In this document: piece by piece, positions 57,101 through 64,000 of the stretch | Layout: each line of letters opens with the position of its first letter | How positions within the stretch are numbered: the stretch's first letter is position 1 | From: Ciona savignyi | Lineage: Eukaryota; Chordata; Ascidiacea; Phlebobranchia; Cionidae | Length of the DNA: 64,000 nucleotides | Assembly: GCA_000149265.1 (NCBI GenBank) | Contig: CH000017.1 | Location: 733,903-797,902, forward strand | Direction of reading: 5' to 3' | The notes under the pieces: generated by a model | The model's input: only the letters and a program-made list of their open reading frames with translations | Database searches by the model: none | Told to the model about the DNA's origin: nothing | Program-made: the position numbers and the translations under genes

Positions 57101-58995
57101 ACATTTAATAACCTAAAACGTATGTTAAAATGTATCACAACCTAGTTTGTGTGACTAGACCATATTATATGACTTTACCGTCGGCGAGTAAGTTGTTGAT
57201 AATATCTTGCGGGACGCCGTCTCTGATCATTTGGACCAAGGCAAGGATGCTCATTTTATGCGGGTTACTGCGCGTATTGGGCGCCCTGGTGGTGGTTGGT
57301 CTTGTAGTTGGCGCCGCCGTGGTTGTTGTTGTTGTGGTGGGGGCTGCTGTGGTTGTAGTGTTCGGAGCGGCGGTGGTTGTTGGCATGACGGGTGGTTGGG
57401 TTGGGGTGGTAGGGAAAATCGGTCGGAACTGGGTTGGTCTCATGAAGTTTCGGATTACTTTAGCTGTGGGTGAAAGGCGTCGGTATAGTTGAGGTAAATG
57501 TTCGGTGGATTAGATAAGCACCGTCAAACTCTAGGTTAATGGATGTAAACCAATTGGCGACACGTTTTTACCATTACGCATTGCAAGTAGAGAACTTGTT
57601 TTAACACAATTTAATGATTTAAACAAAAACAGAAAATAACGTTTCAACATAACACTGTACTAGCTTCAGTAACCCAATGGAAGACGCGAGGTAATGTCAC
57701 AATTGCCCGTGTAAATAAACCCTTTGCATCGTTCCATCCACAAAGACATCCACCAAACGTCTCAAACATAACACTTATCGTTAACTGTAAAAAAAACATT
57801 TTAATATTGAGAGCTTTTTTCCCCGGATGTTTTTTTTCCAATACGTCAATGTGACAGACAGTTATAATAACCCTAACAGCACACAAAACAGAAGTCAAAG
57901 TGAGCTTGTTTTCGAAGCAGGGCCAGTATGACAACAAATTAAAATACGGTCAAATGTAGCCTATTTAGTGTATTACCTTGATAACACCACGGCACTCCGG
58001 TTGGCTCGTTGTTGAAACAGCACCCCCTGTGTAAAACACATATTTAGCGCTATAGATAAAAAAATATAGGGAGTGTACGGTCGTGTGGCCGAATGGTTAA
58101 CGCGATCGATACATTAGCAAGACTTATAAAAAAACGGTCGTAGTGACGAGTTCGAAACTTGGATCTATAATAAAAAGTTATACAAATAATATAGGAAGTA
58201 TATGAAGTGAACCATACACTATCCAGCTTTATTTTGTTGGGAACTTTAAGGATATTGGTAGGCTATATAAAATGTTGAATCACTCTGTTTTTTTGCTTTG
58301 TAGCGTAGTGCGTATTGGATATCATAGAAGACAGGTTCTTGATTCAATCCCCGCTCATGTCATTATACTCTTACCGTAGGGCAAGCTAATATCGACACCC
58401 AGTTTCAGCGGAAATCATAATTTATTTAAATTATTACAATATAAAAAATCAGGAAATAAATGGTGCAACCGGGCGGCCATAATATCCCGTTTAACTTAAA
58501 GCGACCACCTTTGTCTCTTATTTAGACATGACTTGGATAAAATAGATTTTTTAACCGAGCCAAGTTTCGAACCCATGATGGGATCGTTACTTGAACCGTT
58601 TTTGTACTGTAGTCGATATATGTGCCGATCGCCTTAACCATTTGGCCACATAACCATTCTAAAATAGAATTTCTACCTAGTTTTAACAAATTTTACTCCC
58701 CCACCCCCGTAAAAATTAGGTATATGTATCGGTCGCGTTAACCATTTGGCCACACAACCCTACTAAAATAGAATTTCAACCTAGTTTTAACAAATTTCCC
58801 TCCCCCCACCCCCGTAACAACACCAAAAATGGTAAATGAACAAGCTTACCTTTCCTCACACTGCCGCTGCTGGATACCTGGATGCCCGCAGTTCGTCTTC
58901 TCGGAGTCGGGGATCAAACATCTCGGCTCGACGTATCTTGCAACTGACTGCATGGTGTAGGAGACAAGGAGAAGGCAGAGAACCGATCGATACAT
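45189..58995 (-). CDS. Secreted protein with six trefoil (P-type) domains and a mucin-like tract
   Basis: Twenty-one exons on the minus strand: 58995-58850, 58026-57977, 57463-57179, 55872-55795, 55375-55283, 54896-54816, 53832-53719, 53253-53155, 52679-52506, 51911-51744, 50965-50861, 50126-50002, 49493-49403, 49063-48989, 48632-48441, 48180-48130, 47707-47603, 47280-47194, 46909-46778, 45992-45936, 45346-45189. All phases agree: 821 residues. A signal peptide (MYRSVLCLLLVSYTMQSVA) is followed by six trefoil domains, each with the full six-Cys pattern including a CC pair: exons 1-2 (GCCFNN), 10 (GCCLAQ), 15 (DCCFDP), 16-17 (RCCYDS), 18-19 (GCCYEQ), 21 (GCCYMP). Exon 3 has a Thr/Pro/Ala tract likely O-glycosylated. 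Exons 3-9 encode about 230 Cys-free, probably helical residues of no family known to me; exons 11-14 are Pro-rich. Trefoil proteins act in mucus and extracellular coats. Exon 9 uses a weak donor (GTTCGT). Confidence 0.88.
45383..45505 (+). mobile_element. SINE-B, well preserved copy
   Basis: Plus-strand copy just beyond trefoil exon 21: TACGGTCGTGTGACCGAGTG, ACGGTCCTGGAGACGAGCCC, GGGTTCGAAACTTGGCTCGG, A-rich end. Confidence 0.9.
45640..45715 (-). mobile_element. SINE-B, head fragment
   Basis: AAGACCGTTTTTTGTATATA and GTGTGTCGGTCGCTTTAACC on the plus strand read as a minus-strand SINE-B head. Confidence 0.65.
45800..45928 (+). mobile_element. SINE-B copy beside trefoil exon 20
   Basis: GTACGGTCGTGTGTGGCAGA, AACGGTCTTATAAAGG, GAGTTCGAACCTTGGCCC, A-rich end touching the splice donor region of exon 20 (45936). 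Confidence 0.8.
46985..47055 (-). mobile_element. SINE-B, 3' fragment
   Basis: AAGTTTCGAACCCATGATGG followed by a decayed middle, in intron 18 of the trefoil gene. Confidence 0.55.
50150..50440 (+). mobile_element. SINE-A, well preserved copy
   Basis: Plus-strand copy in intron 11 of the trefoil gene, right next to exon 12: GTGCGTCGCCTTTCAATC, GGTTGCAGGTGCGAAACTGG, TTGTGTCCTTGGGCAAGTCA, CCAGCGGATTAATGGGTTCT, AATAGCTCCGGTAACCCGAC, CACGGGGATAAACACGAATA and tail (TATCC)n. The first tRNA-like bases are missing. Confidence 0.92.
51280..51527 (+). mobile_element. SINE-A, strongly decayed copy with internal duplication
   Basis: Traces such as TTGGCCGTTGTGACCTTGCG and CTGACGAATGCCCGTGTGAC in order; between them CAATCATATACA occurs twice. 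Meets the next, inverted copy at 51531. Confidence 0.6.
51531..51717 (-). mobile_element. SINE-A, 3' half, young-looking
   Basis: Starts with four AGGAT units, then TTCATGTTTATCACTGTGAA, ACACACGGGCAATCGTCAGA, GCGCCCACCGTCAGGTTACC and CATTAATCTGCTGGGTT. Ends about 27 bases before trefoil exon 10 (51744). Confidence 0.9.
52905..53075 (-). mobile_element. SINE-A, 5' half
   Basis: CAGTGTGTTGTGTATGATTC, CGTTAATCCGCTGCTTTCAG, CTTGCCCAAGGACACAACCG, CCACCAGACTAACCGGG. In intron 8 of the trefoil gene. Confidence 0.85.
53901..54340 (+). mobile_element. Head-to-tail array of four SINE-B copies
   Basis: Copies at about 53901-54012, 54018-54125, 54139-54249 and 54250-54340, all plus strand, joined by A-rich ends, with decreasing match to the consensus. 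Hallmarks in each: GTGGCCCAATGG or variant, CGATACATA, and a GATTCGAAAC-type B box. In intron 6 of the trefoil gene. Confidence 0.82.
54655..54766 (-). mobile_element. SINE-B copy
   Basis: GGGCTTAGTTTCGAACCCAT, GGGTTCGTTGCTAATGCCGT, TATATGAATCGGTAGCGTTA, CGGCCACACGACCGTAC. Lies about 50 bases from trefoil exon 6. Confidence 0.88.
55472..55641 (-). mobile_element. Third short repeat family, copy 2
   Basis: Same 170-bp sequence as at 32534-32707, with GTTTAGTTTAGTTTG, AATTTGGAAAACGGG, CGACAGTCGTTAGAACACCT and GACGTGGCCGCTAAACCCA. In intron 4 of the trefoil gene. No tRNA-like B box is clear, so SINE or MITE status is open. Confidence 0.75.
58076..58176 (+). mobile_element. SINE-B copy
   Basis: TACGGTCGTGTGGCCGAATG, TTAACGCGATCGATACAT, AACGGTCGTAGTGACGAG, TTCGAAACTTGG. 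About ten bases are missing before the B box. In intron 1 of the trefoil gene. Confidence 0.88.
58550..58825 (-). mobile_element. SINE-B with tandem duplication of its head and flank
   Basis: A minus-strand SINE-B (58550-58658: GAGCCAAGTTTCGAACCCAT ... GATCGCCTTAACCATTTGGCC) is followed by AAAATAGAATTTCTACC, AGTTTTAACAAATTT and CCCCCACCCCCGTAA. The SINE head plus that flank is then repeated (58719-58825, with TATCGGTCGCGTTAACCATT), so about 104 bp were duplicated in tandem after insertion. Confidence 0.85.
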
Positions 58996-60118
58996 GGTCG
59001 CTAGCTTTCCGCGGTTTGCACGAGAGTACGAACGAAACTAATTCTATACTGGAATGTAAGGAGTGAGTTAACGACTGAAACGCTATTGTAAAATTACTAG
59101 GTGACCTCTTATACTAAAGCAGACTTCAGAATAAAATCTTGGTGTTTAATTTCGTCAATGAGAAAACGCAAGAGAGTTAAGATCGGGCAATTGTCAAATT
59201 ACTTGACTAATACGTAGGGGGGTTTAGTCAAAGGGTAGTCGGAAAATCTACCTAACACGACGCGACTACCGCACAAGCTAATACGAACCCCTGAGTGTAA
59301 GTTCGATCGAAAAATTAAATAAACGCGATCACTAGTTACCGCTTCACTCCAATTATTTAACACTCTACAAAGAGATACTGTTCGTAGAATAACTGCATTC
59401 TATATACCTAAAGAACTTATTAAGACCCAATAAAAATATAATCCTTACAAACTAATTTCCGACACTTGTACAAGTAAATCAACATACAAGCGCGCACAAC
59501 TTTATATACCACGCGAATGACTGGAGCGCTCGAATTTGAGCTACGTCGGACGGGTATGGGCGTGTCTGAAACATCAACTGTCCGCCCAAAAACGAATTCA
59601 CACTTTGAATTTGCGGCGTTCAATCAACACAAGCGGAGGTCAAAGCAACTGAATTGCCCTTTCCCGGAAACGCCGAGGTCGGAAAAATGTCCTCTAAGTT
59701 CAAATTCGATGGCGAAACTAGCCATACTGGCTGGAACGAGCGACCGCGTTTTTTGGTGCGACACTTTGACCTTAGCATTACTTTTCTGTCAAAGATAAAG
59801 AGTACGTGGTCAAAGCCAAATTGCAAACCTTGATATTTAAAAAAATAACAAAAATTCCTGAAAGTAAACGGCGCCGTAATTCGTCGTAAAAGTGAGAGAA
59901 AACTTAATCGCCCGGACGCATTGAGGATTTCAATTAATTTGTCGAAACAATTAAAAGCGTAGATGCGGGGAGTAATTACTGCTTTGGTAAAATCTTCGGA
60001 AATACGCCTAACGCATCTCAATTCTATAACGATCTTTGGCGATATCGAAAAGTTTGTACACCAGAACGAAATCGGGAACTACTCAACGGCGAGTAGCCTA
60101 TCTCTACGACTTTGGGCG

Positions 60119-60215
60119 GCTTCTAGAAAATTCCCGTCCTTGCCTATGAAGCATCTTTCAATCGCTTCCAACCGCTCTTGATAAGAGGTTTGATTAAGTC
60201 AGTTTATATAGGGCT
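60119..60215 (+). promoter_or_regulatory. Heat-shock element and TATA box in a GC-rich patch
   Basis: TTCTAGAAAATTC at 60121-60133 is a perfect three-box heat-shock element (TTCnnGAAnnTTC). TATATAGGG at 60205-60213 follows about 75 bases on, at a spacing common in heat-shock promoters, facing right. No heat-shock protein coding sequence was found on the right, so the target transcript is not known. Confidence 0.4.
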
Positions 60216-60382
60216 GCGCGCGACCGGAGGGTTTGCGTTTTTTTCACGCACGTCGGACACGCAGTCCAGGTTACGCTGCGAGACAGCACTTCATGAGGGC
60301 GGCCACTCAGCCCGACCGCTGTCGCCACTCGTTTTCCACGCACGATCGTTGGACGCATAAACAAAAATTGAAGTAAAATTTA

Positions 60383-60590
60383 AATTTGTCCGATCACACA
60401 ACTTAAGTTAGGATGATATATGGGTTACCACACGCTGGCAAAACTTCTCGCACTTGCTTTTAAGGCAAACTGAAATGCTTGCTTTCTAAGGCAAAGTTAA
60501 ATTTGTCCGATCACACAACTCAAGTTAAAATAATATACGGGTTGCCACACGCTTGCAAGAGTTCTCGCACTTGCTTTTAAGGCAAAATGA
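60383..60590. repeat. Tandem duplication, about 116-bp period
   Basis: Two copies sharing AATTTGTCCGATCACACAAC, GGGTT(A/G)CCACACGC and TCTCGCACTTGCTTTTAAGG, starting near 60383 and 60499. Confidence 0.9.
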
Positions 60591-62478
60591 ACGGTTGTGT
60601 ATTGGTTAGCTCGATCCATTCTCATAAAGTGTGCAATTAAAAATTAAAAAAACGACCAGGTAACGGGTTTGAAACTGCGCTAGACAACATATATATATTT
60701 AGGCTACGTTAAAGGGGTCGGTTCTGTCCAAATAAGCAATGAAATGAACGACGGGTAATGAGGAAATATTGTTTATTCTAATGGGCCGATGAACAACAAG
60801 GGTTGGCAGATCACCTCGTGCACACAGCCCGGATACTGCATCTTGAGCAGTGTCAGGAGTGATTTTATGTTTGAAAAATGCTGTTGTTTCTGTTCAATAC
60901 GGCACTTGGTTAGGGTTAGTCCACGTAAACTGACCAAGGACACAAGCTACTGTACATTATGGGTGATTATGATCCAACTTTTAGTTATTGGTTTGCGGTA
61001 TGGGGACAAATAATTTTACATTTAGTAAAACTAATTTTTTATATAAAAAAACGAACAGGGGTACGTCTGACTTTAAGATTTAAAAGATTACCAAATATAA
61101 ATTAAGATTATTTCTGTTTAAAATTTTAATATTTCACAACGATTGATGTCCTCAGTATAGAATCATAAAGCACTACTATCGGTGATAATTGTGTATTACG
61201 AAACAGAAATCGGCGGCAACGACTTGCGTGAACGTTTCTGTGGTGTACAAGCAGCGAGACAGACTTGTATGCGCTACCGTCGCGTCTTGTACCTGGGCGT
61301 GTTAAGACAGGATGAAAAGCAATAAGCGAGTCGTCTGTCGCTTTGCATTTAGACTATACAGCACGACTTTAGGCGGCGGGCTAGTTATACAGCTAGCGAC
61401 TATTGAGTCGACGGTTGTACTGCACTAATGAGAACACTCGGTCAATATGCATACATGGATTATATGTTAAAGTGAACTGGGCACTGCTAAAGTAAAAAAG
61501 TTATTGAAATAGAATGGAAATACTCTGCATATTAGTTAATAAATTGTATGACACAAGTGAAAATGACTTGGCAACACTGGCACATGGTTTGGCAACACTG
61601 GAAAATGATAAGTGTAGTATCCAACACACAAGCATTATTACGTAAATGCATACCAATCCTCGTAACGGCGTTGGGCTTAAATCTATGAAAATGCGGATTA
61701 AATAACTAAAACCAAACAGCAAGTTTTGATATGATTTACTACACTAGCATTGAATTTCCATGTATTCCTTTATTTGCCGTTTAATATGAACCAAGTGAAT
61801 AGTTTAAGCTTACCTGGGTTTAGTTCTAAATACAAATGACGCCACCGACAGTAAATGAACATTTAATAAAACTTGTTGGCGGTTCTGGGGAAACGAAAAT
61901 ATTGAATAAATCGGACTGATAGCAATTTCATACGTAAAACATAACGAAAGCAATTGTAACCTGTGCTAAACACCGCAATATACTTCTGCGGCGGAAGTCC
62001 AACGGAAATTTAACCTCGCCCTACGCTAATAAAATTGTTTATTCGAATTTTGGTGACAGGCCGTAATTTCGCAGAGTTATGAGTAGCCTGAATTAATTGA
62101 ACGATTTAGGAATTTTAACAGCCGTCTAACACGCTACCTTCTTTGCTAATTCCACAGCTATTAGTCACATAATTTCGATGTTTATTAGAAATAGTTTGGT
62201 TTAATAATTTCGCGGTTAGTTGGTTAATTCAGTCCGAAAATATTTCGCTGGACCTCATATTGGTTTATAGTAAATTAATGTTACGTCTTAAAATAAAACA
62301 AGTTTTGTTAAGCCGATATGGGACATATTTCTTTATCCACGGGACAATTATAATATTTATTTATAAAAGCAGCATACTACTACGGGGTTATCTATACGAT
62401 TAATCCATATGTAATGGTATACAAACTTATGGATTCTAAAAAAATACTACAGAATTAATATATGGTTGAAACCAAGCA

Positions 62479-62690
62479 ACTAATAGGATTGGATAGGATA
62501 AAGTTGATATATTGGATAGGATATTCCTGTTTATCCACGTGAATGCGAAAACGCAATGGGCATTAACACACGGGCAATCGTCAGATCGCCTCACACCCAT
62601 CGTCAAGTTACCGGAGCTATTGCAGTGTGTTGTGTTGGATTCATAACTTCCTTTAATTTGGTAGAACCTATTATTCCACTAGGTTAACCA
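62479..62690 (-). mobile_element. SINE-A, 3' two-thirds
   Basis: Begins with GGATTGGATAGGATAAAG and a second GGATAGGAT run, then TTCCTGTTTATCCACGTGAA, ACACACGGGCAATCGTCAGA, CGTCAAGTTACCGGAGCTAT and TTTGGTAGAACC. Confidence 0.88.
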
Positions 62691-64000
62691 CTTTTAGTGA
62701 ACCTTTCACCGAATATCAAGGCTGTGTTGTTTCTTATTATCTACAGGTCTATATTCTGTTTAGCTGATTAATTGTTTACGATACCTAGTAGTAAGTATAC
62801 GCGATAGGGCTGTTGTGTATCTTATTATAATCTTTATATGCCGATTGGCATTTTCTGTTATTACCCTAAAATTCGATTAAATTATAAAAAAAACTGATTA
62901 TAGTTAAAAAAAACTTCTCTTCAAAATAAAATTTACAAACGGCTGACTGCATTCAAATTAAAAGGTACACTGTCGTTGACATTTTGAAAGGATTTGATTT
63001 CAACTAATGCATGCATTTCCTACAGGGGCATTTATATTGCCAACACTGTAATTACGGCAGTTAATGCGTATATGTTCTGCAATTGACGACACCGGTTCAA
63101 TTGCACTAATAAATACGCGGGTATGTGTAAAGCAGAGGCATCAATCAAACGACATCGCTACCGGTCCGTTTCGAAGTGCGTAATTTAATGCTATATGGGT
63201 GTCTATCGAGAACCGGACGAATGTTGTACCTGTTCTGTAAGCTGGAAATAACCGTGGGTTAGCCTACTTCGTCTACGTGTAACGTCACAATTGGCATTCT
63301 TGCACTACAAATAATAGAAGATACACCGCGAAAGAACAAAAATTGAAGAACTTGAATAATTTAAATTTATTTGCAATAAATCGTTTGCGTTAAGAGTTAA
63401 TCGTCGCAAATAAACATAGCGAATTTGGTGGCCGAATAGAATCGAAAAAAGGGTATTTTACTTTTACATAATGTGATTTTACGACTGTCGTTTTGTTGCT
63501 TATCTTTTACACAGTTAATTTTAAAATAAAAATGAAACCAAACTTATAAAAGTTGGCGACTGCTTTTGGGTGTGGTTCGGACAATGTTATCCTTTTTTTC
63601 ATTTTCCGCCCATATTTCATATTAAAAAAGCGCCACGACCTTAAACTATTCCCTGCGGTCAGAACACAACTGAACAGCTTTTAATATCATCTAGAATTAC
63701 GCGATTTCGCATTCTGTCGGAGCTGTTTAACACAGCCTGTATCGCCAAACCGGCTTGGCAGCACGGAATTACGCAACTGACCGTATTGCATGAGGGGGCG
63801 GTTTGTCATCATTGGGGCTGGGATTACGTTAACAAAACATATGCAGTTATTAGGCCGGCGTCTACGAGCAATAAATTGGGTTCGGATGACAGAAAATCAC
63901 TCACAATCGGGAAGTGATCTGACATATCAAGGCCAATCCACCGGTATGAGAACTGAAAGCGATCCGATAGAATGCTGCTGGACAGAAACCATTTTGGGCT

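Larger units (their letters stand above)
58996..64000. other. Spacer upstream of the trefoil gene, no firm gene
   Basis: No conserved coding frame joined across exons. It contains a GC-rich patch at 59500-60360, duplications at 60383-60590 and 61566-61608, and a SINE-A at 62479. A minus-strand frame at about 60080-60185 (RLEAIERCFIGKDGNFLEAA) looks protein-like but stands alone. The last kilobase is AT-rich with a GC-richer patch near 63700-63850. Confidence 0.5.

Noticed and set aside
57130-57492. Plus-strand frame with long Val/Gly runs
   Set aside because: Antisense reading of the Thr/Pro/Ala tract in trefoil exon 3.

Overview
The window looks like animal nuclear DNA, most likely from an ascidian tunicate of the Ciona type. 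It is AT-rich, genes have many short exons with ordinary GT-AG introns, the recognisable proteins (PITPNC1, NOL7, UNC93A, cadherin and trefoil families) are chordate-like, and the introns and spacers are full of two short tRNA-derived SINE families. The species is an inference from style and protein likeness. Gene models were built by hand from splice sites, reading-frame phase and family likeness; no database was searched.

Layout. 1-5.7 kb: two arrays of the same 21-bp minisatellite in opposite orientation bracket about 4.6 kb that holds zinc-finger-like exon fragments (CxxC at 0.65 kb, PHD-like at 3.76 kb). 7.1-10.6 kb (+): a PITPNC1-type phosphatidylinositol transfer protein gene. 10.85-13.28 kb (-): a NOL7-like nucleolar protein gene, tail to tail with PITPNC1. 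14.5-24.3 kb: two UNC93A-like membrane protein genes, head to head across an 800-bp spacer, eight exons each, with the first seven exon lengths identical. 27.5-35.9 kb (-): a small eight-exon cadherin-like type I membrane protein; its third intron carries a 2.5-kb DNA transposon with 583-bp inverted ends, TTAA target duplication and a decayed THAP domain. 39.5-41.2 kb (-): a relative of that gene which keeps the membrane anchor but shows no cadherin repeat. 45.2-59.0 kb (-): a 21-exon gene for a secreted 821-residue protein with six trefoil domains, a Thr/Pro mucin-like tract and a long uncharacterised middle part. 59-64 kb: no convincing gene; it holds a GC-rich promoter-like patch with a heat-shock element and TATA box, tandem duplications and one SINE.

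How the parts relate. PITPNC1 and NOL7 are conserved single genes. The UNC93A pair is a local inverted duplication that may share one bidirectional promoter. The two cadherin-related genes look like a tandem duplication followed by loss of the adhesive repeats in one copy. The trefoil gene shows domain-by-exon growth: 18 of its 20 introns are phase 1. Repeats make up much of the non-coding DNA: SINE-A (about 300 bp, pentamer tail), SINE-B (about 110 bp, serine-tRNA-like, A-rich tail) and a third 170-bp family seen twice.
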